Positions 1 to 12,425 of a stretch of DNA of 64,000 nt are shown here, piece by piece. How positions within the stretch are numbered: position 1 is the stretch's first letter; each line of letters begins with the position of its first letter. Origin of the DNA: Epiperipatus broadwayi (taxonomy: Eukaryota > Onychophora > Udeonychophora > Euonychophora > Peripatidae). A model generated the notes under the pieces. The model had not been told where the DNA came from, searched no databases, and worked only from the letters and a program-made list of their open reading frames with translations. The stretch lies in contig JAQFVV010012441.1 in assembly GCA_028023455.1 (NCBI GenBank), positions 5,252,992-5,316,991 of the forward strand, read 5' to 3'. Both the position numbers and the translations under genes were made by a program.

Positions 1-1800
1 GGTTCACTTAAATTCACTCATTTACTTATCACATATATTTTTTAAATTACACCATCCACCTCTACTTTGTGGCTGTATTCCCATGATTATGATATCATTT
101 TAGAGATATTGAAAGCATGCTCAGCATACTATAGTTAGCATTGTTAGCATATAGTACTTAGCACATAAACATTTCAGTGTAAGCACTCCTTATTTTTTTG
201 CTTCCAAAGTGAGTATTACTAATTCATATATACATAATGTTTACATCAATTTTATGAATGCCATTTACACTATAGATGATTTCTAAAGAAGTACTTTAAT
301 CGGTTCTACAGCCAACATGCATTTCAGAAAAATATGTAAACTCGTTATCTAATTTTGGCTCACCAATGCATATTTTTACCTCCAGTGAACACTTACATTA
401 TGTTAAAATGTATTTCTCTGTCAAAAGAGATTACTAAAGATTTTTCTTTTGTAAAGATCTTAGTACTATAGTTTACAGCATCTATTTGAAGTCTCTAAGG
501 GTCTAAATTTATGCAAGCAGGAACATTTCTCTCCTCTTGCATTATCTATTGAAATCGTGGACTATTGTTGATCTCTAGATAATAATACATTTTAATTTTC
601 AATTCCATATATTATAATATATATTTTGATTTTATCAATGAAAATGTGGCATTAGGCACTGCAACCAATACACTTATTTATCTAATGACCAATTTTAATT
701 CACAGTTTATTATCAATTTATGTTTTCAACCCAAACAAATACTATTGTATAACTATATAGATCTCAATCCGCATCAGTAAGTACATATTTTAATAACTTC
801 ACTTTTTCAGACAATGTAGTCAACTATTTATACTGTTACAATTATTAATACAAATGCAACAATAATTAGTTCCTAAATAATATTTTTTTTTATAAATTAA
901 ACAAAAGCTTTCTATCACTCCATTATCATCAGCGGAAGTATGGTTCTCAGTGATCATCATATACTAGCATATTTTGGACTCCAGCTTCAAATCATAGTTG
1001 TTTAACAATAGAGATGATTAAAGTAAACAATTGTTCTTGTTTATATTATAATTTAGAGAAATAAAGAATCAATTAATGTAAAATGATATTAATATTCCTA
1101 ACAAAATAAATAGCTTTCTGCAGTTAAAGAATATGAGTTAAAGTTATTTATTTACTAGATGCATTAGTACGATATATATACACTGAATCCTGAGTTCACT
1201 AGAACATGATCTGGAGAAGAGATCAAAGTACACTATTATTGTAGATTAGGTTAAATTGCAATAAATAAATATTGTTCTTATTTATAAGTAATTTGGCAAA
1301 TTAAAGGATCGATTGATATTGCATTGATAAGAAAAAGTTTAATTTTCAATGATATTGATGGAATAACACTACCTGTCAAAAATAAAATATTCTTCTTGTG
1401 AACATTTTATATCTTACATTGAAATACAAAACCATATAACATGAATTAATTTTTAGTTACCAGTAATTCTCCATTGATACAAGTGAAATACTATAAATAA
1501 AATATCAAGGTAGGGACGATAAAACACCCAGCATTTTTAGGCGTTTTTTCAATTGGTTAATTGTCTTATTGAGGCACCTATTTTGCATTTATTTCATTTA
1601 ACAAACTTCTAAAATTATACATTTTGAAAATAAGTAACCACTGAACTGCAATATCTGTCAAATTTAGATAAAATATATCAGTTGAATATTTAACTATTTT
1701 TAATACTTATTCTTCAAATAATCGCTTTATAAGTAAAAATAAAACTAATTTTACTTTGCACGTAAACATTTATATAAATATAAGTTTTCACATTCATTTA
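1..1800. other. Unassigned AT-rich DNA
   Basis: No coding region, RNA gene or repeat family recognised on either strand. The stretch is AT-rich with frequent stop codons in all frames. Confidence 0.5.
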
Positions 1801-1801
1801 T

Positions 1802-1820
1802 ACACACACACACACACACG

Positions 1821-1860
<40 letters not shown>

Positions 1861-1861
1861 C
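1802..1861. repeat. Compound microsatellite (AC)n-(AT)n-(AG)n
   Basis: An AC run is followed by a short GATATATATAT segment and then an uninterrupted AG run. Three dinucleotide motifs adjoin each other, a common compound microsatellite form in invertebrate DNA. Confidence 0.95.
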
Positions 1862-2204
1862 GTACCAATAGCTTTAACAACCTTTTATTGATATTTGCTG
1901 AAGAGAAAGCCTATAAAATCTCTATCTAGAATTATTCCCATCCGCAGACAGATCATGAGCGTTGGGCTCAAGTCAGTAAGGAGATAGAACGTTCAGACAT
2001 TATATCTAAAATATCAACTCAAAAGCCAGTACTTATCTAATACATAAATATTGAGTAGAAAATCTGAAATTTTTAGACACGTAAATATCTTAAAATTCAG
2101 CTAACTTATAGTTTACCACATACAAACACATCCATATATCTATAATATACAGTAACATGCTTTTGATAAATTTCTTTTTCTAAAATAATTTCTTCCAGAT
2201 ATTC

Positions 2205-3115
2205 TTAAATAATTGTTTACAGAATTAAATAATTTACATAATTTAAAATGGATCAAAATGAATAAAAAGTCAAAATGTGTTCAATTTCTTGATCTTAAGA
2301 TAACTAGAAATAGAGGTAAGCTAGATTACTATATGATGATTAAACCAATAGAAAAAAAGTGGGTACATTACATATAAGTGAATGATGTCAATATCAGATA
2401 AAATAACAGGTTTGAAGTCCTTTTTACTTAAAAATAACAATCTTTGTAAGTAAACATGGATAAAGTCAAAAATATTGACATTTATATGAACAAATGATTA
2501 AATATTGGATATAATTAGCATTTAGTATATAATACTAATAAAAATTTTAATAGAAAATATAAAAATAAAGATATAACTAATAAGGTTGATTTTAATAAGA
2601 ATAAAAAATATGGATATCAATAGCATATATTTCCAATGAAAAAGTGAATTTTATAAGGGAAATATATAAAGATATATGTAAATTGCATTTTATGTACCTC
2701 CTGAATTAAATAAAATAATAAATAATTCAAAGCTAAAACCTCATTTATAAATCAAAATTACATCATATATAAATAAAGATGTAAATGTGTTAGTGTATAT
2801 GTAGGGGAATCAGGATGTACATTGGAGAAAAAACTAAAGAACCCTTGCAGTCATTAAAAAAGTTCAAAAATCTATCAGTGTAATGGAAATGATAATGTTT
2901 CAATCTCACATTATTATGATCATAATAGATTATGTATATATGTTTTGATTTTTGACTATAATAATGTGAAAATATTACAAATTGAAAGAAACAATACTAA
3001 CAGAAAAGTAAAGAATGACATGTTAATATATAAATGTAAGCATGACATAATAAATATACAGGTGGCAAATGTTAAAATTAATGAATTATGGAAAGGTTAA
3101 AATTTGAAGGCATGT
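2205..3115 (+). pseudogene. Decayed Penelope-like element, family B, copy 1 (RT C-terminus to endonuclease)
   Basis: Translation of the plus strand gives broken pieces of a PLE polyprotein. Around 2220-2400 it reads ELNNLHNLKWIK, then CVQFLDLKITR, the 'FLDLxI' block that follows the RT catalytic motif. Further on, around 2590-2640, comes a remnant of the KKxWISIPYI linker block, and near 2780-2830 a degraded GIY-YIG region (CVYVGESGCTLEKK-like). The same blocks in the same order occur at 39.4-42.0 kb and 55.9-56.9 kb, so this is the same family. Many stops and frameshifts make it non-functional. The 5' part, including the RT catalytic motif, is missing. The right end is vague; I place it where similarity to the other copies fades, before the TATC array. 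Confidence 0.7.
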
Positions 3116-3228
3116 TTAAAAATACCTTAAAGCAATTGGTGTTAGATGAAAAAGTCTCCAAAGCTAGTCAAAACATTATTTAATTACAAGTTTACATATA
3201 TAAAGAAAAAATAGGTATCAAATAATAA

Positions 3229-3590
<362 letters not shown>

Positions 3591-6105
3591 TGTAACCTCT
3601 GCCTTCTTCACTTGTTTACTTTATTAGATTTATAAATGCCCAGGCGCCAATTCTATACAAGATAGAATAAATTTTATAATTGTAAATTACTTTTAAACTT
3701 ATTTAAAAGATTCTTATATTGTAATTGTAATTACTCTATGGCTTAGCTCAGTTGAGGTTATAGGATATGGTCTTCATATAGGATGCAAATAAAAGTAATA
3801 AAACATTTATGAATAACAATTCTGTAACACTAATTTAATCATATGCCACACATTTATTTAATTATAAAACTATTGCAAAATTATCAATTATCATATTTAA
3901 TATAAGATAGATAATGATGAGGATCGGGTATCTTTTTATCCACATCACCACCTATTCTAAGCAAAGTAGAATATGTTATTAGCACTGTAATATGGTGATT
4001 TATCATCTCCAAACAGATTAAATAATTGACTTCTACTGGCAAATTTATATATTCTAGGGCTATGCTATGTTAACCATATATGTGTGTGTGTGTGTGGAAA
4101 TGGAGAATCGAACATTTATTAAAAAAAAATAGAAGACAAAATAAATAATAATTAAAAAAAAAAATATTATTTTATGCACTTTGCTCTTATAGTAAAACCA
4201 AAATTGACTAATATTTAATATATGAATCATACATCTTCGAATGTATCATAAATATAATGTATTTTTAAAACATACTTTTTATTAGCTTATTTATAAAACT
4301 TAGATGATGCCATAAATCAATCATCTTTTATACATATTATATAAAAATTTATACAACATTTATCTGTTATAATCAGTGTATATCATCTAACATTAACTAT
4401 ACAAAATAAAGAAAGGCAGGGAAAACAATAACCAAACACTTATACTTATACTTATATACGTGAGGGTTAAATAATATCTCCAAACTCAATCTAAATAATC
4501 TAATCGTCCCTTGACCATTTCTACCTCCAACTTATAACAGACAAGGTTTTAATTCTTTATTTTTTTAAATAAACTTCATTAACAAAATTAAAGCATAATA
4601 AATACAATTAAAAAAAATAATAACAATTTATAGCATCACACACACATCTGAATATCTATAATCACCTATAATATAATTTCCAGATCATACAAAATAATAA
4701 ATTATCATATTATAAAGATATGAAGTTACATTGTTTTGTGTTTTTTTTTAAAGAAAAAAAAATTGATTATACATTTATTATAAGTAATAACGAAAATACT
4801 TATCAATATCTCATCATTACATGTTAAGTTTTTTTAAACAAAATTGAAAGTTGAAAGAAACATACATATCAATTTTAAAGACAACAGTAAATTATAACAT
4901 AAAAAAAAAATGTCTATCCGATTGTTAAAGCATAATTTGTTAAGAATGACAATAGTCTTTTTTTTATCCTAGAATTCCGTTATAGGAGTGATAAATGACA
5001 TTTGCATGCATTGGAATTATTTATTATATATGTGTGAATAGTAAAGTTATACAGTATAAAATTATCCTCTTGATATAAGATTAAATAGATAAACTATTTC
5101 ATTTTAAATTTTATTTTGTAGAATATTGATAGAAAATTATTAAAATTGAAAATCAAGCATTTAATTATAGCGTCTAATAAGAAAATTTTAGCTAGCTTTA
5201 TTTTAAACAATTTTATCATTCTGATAATATTTATTTTTGGTAATACTTTAAAACAAATCATAATTACTTAGCTTACAAATCATCCAGGCATTTTAAAGGT
5301 AGTGAAATAGATCATCGCTTGGCAGAAACTTGGAGCTCTTTCCCTCTGGGGGGGGGGGATGTTTATCTCCTCATTTTAATATTATTCCAGTAGTATAATA
5401 AAAAAAATTCTCCACAGGTATATTATTAGAATCCTTGTGATGTTTTTTTTATATTTGTTCTAATACTCTTAGAAAGTTATTGATTCTTTTAAGTTTTTTT
5501 TTACATCTTCTTCCTTGGAATTTTTTTTACTTTCTTCAAGTTTTAAACTTTTTTTCTTTCTTTACTCACGCCCTCTGTGTTTTGTTTTTTTATTACAATC
5601 AACTTTGGAAATGTGCCAGAATATTACTTATAAAATTTTAACAATACAATGTTTGAATGGAATAAACATAATAATAAAAAAATATTAAATATCAAGTATT
5701 AATTTATAAATGTTATTCACTAATATACAAATAATCTTTATCATTTTTAAACATAAGATTATGAACAATACATACTCAGTAAATAATAAATAAAATATAG
5801 GAAAGAAAATTCTAATTAATAATATATCTATATTTCTGCTCATAATGACATGTAAATTTTTCTACTACATACAAACATCCCTAATATTGTTCATCCTCCT
5901 CTTCTACTACCAAACATATATAATCCAAAACTCTACCAATCAGTACATCCAATTAAAGTTTTAATTTTTTAAATCCTAATTTTAACTAGCAAATTATGTC
6001 TCAATTCATTTTTCTCAGATAATTAACTTTAGCCATTATTAGCACCAATGTGAACTTCCACATTTCGTCCTGGTGCCAACCTGGAAGATCACAATATATA
6101 TATAA
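3591..6105. other. Unassigned AT-rich DNA with minor simple repeats
   Basis: No gene recognised. A short (TG)n run lies near 4080-4097 and a run of nine or more G lies near 5348-5358. Numerous A and T homopolymers occur. Confidence 0.5.
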
Positions 6106-6109
6106 TTAA

Positions 6110-6335
6110 GTTCCAACCAGTAACCACCTAAACATTCACAGTAAATATAGTAATCAATATTTCTCACTGCTGTCAGGGCAACCTTCACACCTTTTAATAG
6201 CAAAAATGGAAATCCATTCTTACTAATGGTCCATTGAATATATATGGACACTTAAAGATTGCAACTTGACTACAGAGTATGAAATATTGATACAATGAAG
6301 TTTAAATAAACCTCTTTAAACACACACATATATAT
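6110..6335 (-). repeat. Repeat family 3, partial copy (R plus part of U)
   Basis: Similar in the same order to 14836-15035: a CAATATTTCTCACTGCTGTCAG-type R segment, then a segment ending AAGTTTAAATAAACCTCTTTAAAC, matched at 15000-15027. An open frame of 70 codons across the minus strand has no recognisable domain and I do not call it a gene. Confidence 0.55.
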
Positions 6336-7435
6336 ATTATACTCTAGCACTGATTTATTAAATAAATGCAATACACTGTGATGCAGAAAGTTCATTGTAA
6401 CAAATTTTGTAAGGACAAAGTGATATTTTTTAATAATAATGTCAAAATAATAAAAAAAATTGAATTGATAAATGTTATGCAAAATATGGTATATTAGTAA
6501 ATTAATATAAATTTAAACCCTAAAAAATATTACGTGCATTTGTTCAAATAAAACAAGATAAAAGATGCTGTGAAAAAATGTATGTTATTTTATAATACGC
6601 TAAAGTTTTTTTTTACTTAAATAAAAAGCCAGTTAATTGTTTTTATCACGGGATAATTTTATCATGAGTAAATGATTTAATAGTATTATTATAAGAAATA
6701 GGCACTTTCTCTTTTTTATTAGTACATTTTTAAAAGAGACTGATTTTCTACTTAAAAAAAACAAAAAAAACAACAAATATATTCAGTTAAAAGCTGAGTG
6801 TTAACATCTTATATTTTCTGACAAACGAATATTCAATTTAATTTTACAAAAGTAAAAATGGATAACTGAATAAATTAAATGTAAGGATGAAGTTTCTGAT
6901 TTCACAAAACTCAAACATTAATGCACTGAATAACTTTTCATAAAGTTGAATAATTGTTTTCCTTGAATTGAAATGACGGCATTTAAATAATTTAGATCTA
7001 TTTAAATTCAATCAATACACAATTCCCTTTTATTTTGCCATTGGATGAATTTGAAGTAATAGAATTAATGCACCATATATCACTGAATCCTTTCCTGGCT
7101 TACCTCCCTATCACTGAAATTATCATAGATCCATCAGTCCAAAGTTAATATTTATATTTTTAAAACATGAACTACCATCAGTCATATTTCCCCAATGAAA
7201 GAAATCCATATCCTGCCTTTAAGAATATATTCGAGTTAAAATAGGGTATAACATTTTAAAAAAAAACATGGGGAGACATGTTCATTTTAAAATATTTTAT
7301 TAAAATATATATCACCCTTTAATTACTTCTCAAACAAAATTCATTAAAGGTGTGCTCTTACAGCAGTAGATTCCGGATGGCTTTTTTAGAGACTGAGAAT
7401 ATGGTTGGTGTTTTTTGGTCTTTTCAATTTAACCC
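6336..7435. other. Unassigned AT-rich DNA
   Basis: No supported feature on either strand. The minus-strand open frame near 6270-6482 is AT-rich and has no recognisable domain. Confidence 0.5.
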
Positions 7436-7439
7436 GTTG

Positions 7440-7667
7440 GTTGTTTTTTTTTTTTTTTATTAGGAGAGGCAGAATTCTTTTTCTTATTATTTTTTTTAAA
7501 AAAAAAATTTTTTTAAAAAAAAAATTTATTTTTTTTTTCTTTAATATAAATAAAGTTGTTTTTTTTTTTTTTAAAAAAAAAAAAAAATAAAAAAATAAAA
7601 AAAAAAAAAAATATTTTTTTTTTTTTTTTTAATTAAAAAAAATAAATTTAAATTTATTTTTTTTTTT
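7440..7667. repeat. Homopolymer A/T zone
   Basis: About 230 bases of alternating long T and A runs, including several self-complementary T-A blocks. The 61-codon open frame here is only Phe and Lys from homopolymers. The run lengths are probably unreliable in the assembly. Confidence 0.9.
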
Positions 7668-7670
7668 AGC

Positions 7671-9517
7671 ATCCACGTTTTTAAATTATTCAGTAATTAT
7701 TAATCTAAAGGCTTTGCAGGTTGCATTTGAAACGTTGAACATGTTTTATAAATTAATTCTGGATCAATTAATATTATGTTGATCGTTGTCAGACTGTAAA
7801 TATGGAACACAACAAGTTAATTCTTGTACTTTGGGTTTTAGTCTATTTCCTTGATTATGTTTCATTAAATCCATCTATAAACTTTTTCACTGATTAGTGT
7901 CATATTATAGTTAACAAAACTGCAGATTATACACTTCATAATTTAGTATACAGTTTTCATTTTAGATGCCTAAAATTCCAATCAACCAATAATAATGCTC
8001 AGGTCAAACAATGCTGTTGTAGTATAATACCCATAAACTTCTGGGCCAGCAGGACAGTTTTAAACATTGTCAAAGCCTTTGTGATTATCAAAATCTAATG
8101 TTTTTTCATAAATAAGTAAAAACAATATATAAATAATACCTTTACTCATTACACTTTTCTTGATTCTCTTAATGGAAATAACATATTCAATACGATTTTT
8201 GAGAGTATTTTTGCTGCTAGCAATGGACAGTACTATTTTATAAAAATTATTACTACAATTTTAGCCTTCCACATTTTTATTAAATGACTGAATAGAAGCA
8301 TTTTTAAGATTAAGAATACAACTCCATGGGTTCATATGTTCCTAATTTAATTTTAATAGTTGTGACTAGCAGCCTTAATATTTTTAGGATGGTAAAGAGC
8401 TCTATTAACTTAGTTGATGTAGATGATTTTATCTAAATTATAAATGATTAAAAACACTAGAAGTTCAAACTAGAAGTAGCAGCATACAATATAATCTGAG
8501 TGCCTTAAGTTCCATATTCTACCATTTATTCAAAAAGTGATCTTCATACTCCAATTTTATTGACTGATCATAATTATTACATTAAAGGTATGTCATCAGT
8601 TAATGTTAGTTGGATTTATAAGAAAAAAGTGATAAAATGGTTGATTGCTCTAATACATGAAGTTCCAGAAGAGAAAAGTGAAGCTTTCATTCAGAAACCT
8701 TCAGTTTTTAAACTCCATCACTGTTGAATTTAAATAACACAGAGAGCATATTATAGATTCATAAATTATTTTCAATACTTCACCAATATTATAAAACGAT
8801 AACAAATAGTAAACAACTGTACTTTTTTCCCATTTAATTTTTTTGTTCAACGGCTTAAGTTGTTGTTTTAAACAAATAAATATAGTTATTAGAAAATCTA
8901 GACAGTTATTAAATTTGGTTAAGCATAAATTATGCATTTATAGTTAAAGAATTAAAGAAGGATGTCAAGTGTTTAAGCACTCTCCACCTAGATGTGGTGC
9001 GCCATGTTAGTTTTGAATTTTGATTTACTATTGTGTGAGATATTTGCAAATAGGCTTTCTCTTAAGATGGGCTACTTGTAATAACGTTATTTTACCTGAA
9101 TTAACTATTACTATTTTAATACATCAATTATTTAAAAAAAGTTTTATCATTCAATGAAATTCAGTTTTATGTTCGGATGTGCTTCCGAAGAATCATATTT
9201 ATTTTAAATATCAAAAGAAACATTTCTTCGACTTCTTTAAAATATTCAATTTATTTTATGTGAATCATGTAATTTTTACAAAAAATGTACGTTTTGATCG
9301 TGTTACATTTATTATTAACAGTTGATGTTTTCTAATTATATAGAAAAATAAAATATTAAATAATGCAAATTTGATGAAAAAAATAATGAAATTTGCAAAA
9401 TACAATGCTAAATATATATATATGTTAATTTATAATATATTACTATAATAGAATACCATATATGCTGATCTTTTCAATTATTTATTGCTTTAATAAATTT
9501 ATATATATATGTTGTTA
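7671..9517. other. Unassigned AT-rich DNA
   Basis: No gene or known repeat recognised. A short minus-strand open frame at 8701-8937 shows no domain. Confidence 0.5.
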
Positions 9518-9519
9518 CG

Positions 9520-9655
9520 AAGATTTTCATGGATTGCATATATAAAAGACATATTTTGCACGTTCATCCGCGTTAAAACAATTAAATATTAATATAGAGA
9601 CGTTTCGACTTGATCACGCAAGTCATCTACTGGGTAGGGGCGCTACAATAACTGA
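9520..9655 (-). mobile_element. Possible PLE-type 3' tail with decayed hammerhead-like motif
   Basis: On the minus strand the order is AGATGA, ACTTG-loop-CAAGT, then CGAAACGTC. This matches the layout of the PLE 3' tail at 46.78 kb (CTGAGGA, 5-bp stem, GAAACGTC). The first core block has lost its C and U, and I find no matching stem I. No coding part is visible next to it, so the assignment to a PLE is only inference. Confidence 0.4.
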
Positions 9656-9765
9656 TTTTTTTTTTAAAAAAAAAAAAACCTTAAAGGTCAGCCAATAGCA
9701 AAAATTTTAAATTAAGAATTTTTTTTTTTTAAATCTTTCCAAATAGCAGGAAGATTGCACGTATC

Positions 9766-9845
9766 ATCTCTCTTATTGATACAATCTGGTCTTATATATA
9801 TATATATCTCGCTTATTGATACAATCTGGTCTTATATATATATAC
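9766..9845. repeat. Tandem duplication of a ~50-base unit
   Basis: The unit containing ATTGATACAATCTGGTCTTA followed by an AT run occurs twice in direct orientation, at about 9777 and 9814. Confidence 0.85.
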
Positions 9846-9954
9846 AACAAACCACATACAAATCGGTTATTTTTAAAATAGAAAACTGTGTTTGTTATTT
9901 TTTAATTTATTTAAATTTATGTAAATAATAATTTCTTTCTCTATTTCACACACA

Positions 9955-10360
9955 TACTATATACATATATTTGAACTCAGACATTCTCCTCCTACAGTCT
10001 TGCACTCCAACTTATACAACCGATACATATGACCACATACATGTGTCATCAACAAGGCTTTGAGTGTACCATCATCACATTTTCAATAATATGAATGTGA
10101 GAAGAGTTTGAGAGTGAACATTGAAGTATGTCAATTAAAGTTTGAATAATTTGCTATCTATATGTGATAGATGATGATCTGGACCAACTGCAGAGTGTTG
10201 GTTCAGCATGAAATGCATTTATTGGAGATCATTTATCTTTTTTCACATGTATATGGCCATATGTATCGGTTGTATAAGATTTTGATGGCTGGCTGTGGGA
10301 AAGTGAATGTTTTAGTTTAAATCCATTCTAATTACATTAAGTTAGTATATATTGTAATAA
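9955..10360 (+). mobile_element. Foldback element family 2, single copy with hammerhead-like core
   Basis: An imperfect palindrome of about 400 bases. The left part (TTGAACTCAGAC, ACAACCGATACATATGACC, ACATACATGTG) reappears inverted on the right (CACATGTATATGGCC, ATATGTATCGGTTGT, and a final TAGTATATATTG). The same arms are found at 57.06-58.33 kb and partly at 63.6 kb. There is no coding capacity. The plus-strand half carries a hammerhead-like fold listed separately. In structure it resembles a MITE or foldback element. The hammerhead core suggests it could instead be a retrozyme-like or PLE-tail-derived repeat. Confidence 0.75.
10174..10232 (+). ncRNA. Hammerhead-like fold, family 2
   Basis: By eye: outer stem I ATGATCT/AGATCAT (7 bp), internal loop GGA, inner stem I CCAA/TTGG. 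The core is CTGCAGA (consensus CTGANGA, so A6 is C), stem II is GTGTTG/CAGCAT (6 bp including G-U pairs, loop GTT), and GAAA is intact. It is followed by the self-complementary ATGCAT. Two unpaired bases (TA) lie between the presumed cleavage position and TTGG. The copy at 57.72 kb has CTGATGA instead, so the core change here is probably decay. Likely inactive in this copy. Confidence 0.5.
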
Positions 10361-11040
10361 TATTTAATATATTCAAATTGATGATTTTAAACAGAACTTC
10401 TGAAAATTTTTATTGCTTTGTCAATAAACAAATATTATTAATTGTTACTGTATTGTTGCTATGGTTACAAATAGTATTATTGAAGTGATAATAATATTAA
10501 TAATATAAAGGGAATTATTAAACTGATCCAAGATGTTGTTACATGCATATTTTATAAATACAGTGATCGAATACGTGTATAATTTTTTTTTTACTGTGGT
10601 TTATATTTACTTATGAAAAATACACACACACATCAAATTATTTTTAAAAAAATAATACATAGAACAAATGGCATAATACTAACAATAATAAGAATAAATT
10701 ATTTAAAAATAGTATTAGTATATTAATAACTTTATTAGTGTTTGTATATACGATAAATATTCATTTAATAATTACAGAACGTTTTAATATACAGTACTAT
10801 TTAAATATACGTGTATTTGCATGAATGGTTGTAGTTTTTAAATGTATTTAAGTTTAAAAGGATATGAGAACAAATACCTAAATAAATTTATTATTACAGG
10901 TAATAAAATTTTAAATATAATGAAAACTTAAAAATAATATAAAATCATTTATTTTGATATTTACAATATAAATATTCATTTGTAAAACAATAAAATGTAT
11001 TTTATTGTAATTAATATAATATGATATTTAAAATGTTTTA
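10361..11040. other. Unassigned AT-rich DNA
   Basis: Only AT-rich sequence and short simple repeats are seen. Confidence 0.5.
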
Positions 11041-11050
11041 AAATAGTCAA

Positions 11051-11135
11051 GCGTTGGTGGCCTAGCAGTTAGCTAGCTGCCTTCCAAGCAGCTGGCCCGG
11101 GTTCGCGTCCCGATCTACGCTTTGACATATAAAAT
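11051..11135 (+). repeat. tRNA-Gly(TCC)-like SINE or tRNA pseudogene
   Basis: The sequence folds as a near-complete tRNA. It has acceptor start GCGTTGG against TCTACGC, an A-box region TGGCCTAGCAGTTAGC, a perfect anticodon stem CTGC/GCAG with loop CTTCCAA (anticodon TCC, Gly), and a T arm CCGGG-TTCGCGT-CCCGA. Defects are a T-T mismatch in the acceptor stem, one mismatch in the T stem, and A to C in the B box (GGTTCGCGTCC). The following TTTGACATATAA is shared with the tRNA-like head at 13.1 kb, which argues for a short tRNA-derived SINE rather than a working tRNA gene. Confidence 0.7.
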
Positions 11136-11912
11136 TATATATATATTAAAATATTATTTTGTAAGTTTAAAATAATTCGTTACAAAATTGGTTCTACAAT
11201 TATTTAAAAAATTCAAAAATTGCCTACTCTATATCATATCCTGGCAATAATGATACATTTTGCCCATAAGAGGCCAAAAGAGTGGAGAATTGTGGGAAAA
11301 TAGGATCATATCATTAAACATGAGATGCAACCCTATAAATGCACCTACATGTTCAGAATTGTTTAGGCTTCTTTACAGATTGCAAGTGAATTATATTGCA
11401 TTTAAATTTGAATTTAGCTATTTTGGTATATTGCAGCACCATGATAATGGAGTAGAAAACCAAATAACCATTTGCCTTAATTATGGCAAATGTACTTCAA
11501 AATTGTCCATAATTGATAACTACAGTCATCATCATTTCAAAATGAATACAACATTAAAACTTGGATTTAAATAAAAAATGTAAAATTATATAGTGATGCT
11601 ACTTTTATTTTTGCCATATTATTCACTTACCTAGTTTCCAAATGTTTGCTTGATATCATATTTATTACATCAATTTAAGCTTTTTTTTGGATCAATACGT
11701 ATGCATTAGTTAATTATTATTAAAACGAATTTTAACTAATGACTTTTACCTTCATTTTGAAAAACACTTTTATATTGGGTAATTATTGGTCAAATTAATT
11801 TTTAACTTATATTATCTTCTTTGGTATTTTATCTCTATAATTTAATTAATAAAATATCATTAATTTGAATTTGAATAAATATATTTTCGTCATAGAAATT
11901 ACTCTGAACATC
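11136..11912. other. Unassigned DNA with one unexplained open frame
   Basis: The plus-strand frame at 11260-11574 encodes 104 residues (starting MPIRGQKSGELWENR). I recognise no domain or family in it. The region is slightly less AT-rich than its surroundings, but nothing supports a gene. Confidence 0.4.
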
Positions 11913-12058
11913 ATATGATCATCATTTCTTATGCTAGCACATAACTGTTATTAAAACTGGGAAAACTCTCCATACAGTAGTGCCACTCAGTGCCAACCAG
12001 AGTAATCAATGGATGCCAGAAGGTTTGTGCATAAAATCCCCATCTAGTGTCTACCCAT

Positions 12059-12113
12059 CCAATATCCCCAGACTAGTTTCTGACTTATGGCTTTCAACAG
12101 TGAGGAGTTTTGG
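12059..12113 (-). ncRNA. Hammerhead-like fold, family 1 (decayed core)
   Basis: Minus strand: stem I outer CCAA/TTGG, internal loop, inner TCCTCA/TGGGGA, core CTGTTGA (A6 changed to T), weakened stem II (AAGC/GTCA), GAAA intact, then CTAGTC. Stem I is perfect but the core substitution should abolish cleavage. Confidence 0.6.
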
Positions 12114-12261
12114 AACTGAGAGCACCACACCTAGATCTTAGGATCTAATGCAACCCTCCAGCAGCCACCTTTTATTTCTATTTAACTACAAAACTATGAG
12201 AATAAAATTGAAAACACAATAATATTTTCAATCTAAGCTCCTAGGTGCAGTGCTCTCAGAT

Positions 12262-12316
12262 CCAAAGCTCCTCACTAACAAAAGTCACAAGCCAGAAACT
12301 AGTCTGGGGATATTAA
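12262..12316 (+). ncRNA. Hammerhead-like fold, family 1 (decayed core)
   Basis: Plus strand: inner stem I TCCTCA/TGGGGA kept, GAAACTAGTC kept, but the first core block is CTAACAA instead of CTGATGA and stem II is broken. Outer CCAA faces TTAA. Confidence 0.55.
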
Positions 12317-12425
12317 ATGAATAGGTGCTAAATGGGGAATTTTATGCACAAGGCTTCTGGCATCCATTGATTACTCTAATTGGCACTGAGTGATACTACT
12401 GTATGGAGAGTTTTGCCTGTTTAAA

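Larger units (their letters stand above)
11915..12425. mobile_element. Foldback element family 1, head-to-head pair (two hammerhead-bearing arms)
   Basis: Two copies of a ~230-base unit face each other. Left arm (minus orientation): AACTCTCCATACAGTAGTGC, ATCAATGGATGCCAGAAG, ATATCCCCAGACTAGTTTC, CAGCAGCCACCTTTTA. The right arm carries the reverse complements in reverse order, ending TATGGAGAGTTTTGCC at about 12420. The centre (ACTACAAAACTATGAG) is not symmetrical. The first ~40 bases (ATGATCATCATTTCTTATGC) are shared with the copy at 24.58 kb. No coding capacity. At least five further loci in this window belong to the family. It could be classed as a foldback/MITE. The hammerhead motifs suggest instead a retrozyme-like or PLE-derived non-coding element. 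Confidence 0.85.

Noticed and set aside
7405-7590. A Phe/Lys-rich open frame
   Set aside because: Pure translation of T and A homopolymers.
11051-11120. A functional tRNA-Gly(TCC) gene
   Set aside because: Acceptor and T-stem mismatches, a mutated B box, and a tail shared with another degenerate tRNA-like sequence favour a SINE or pseudogene.
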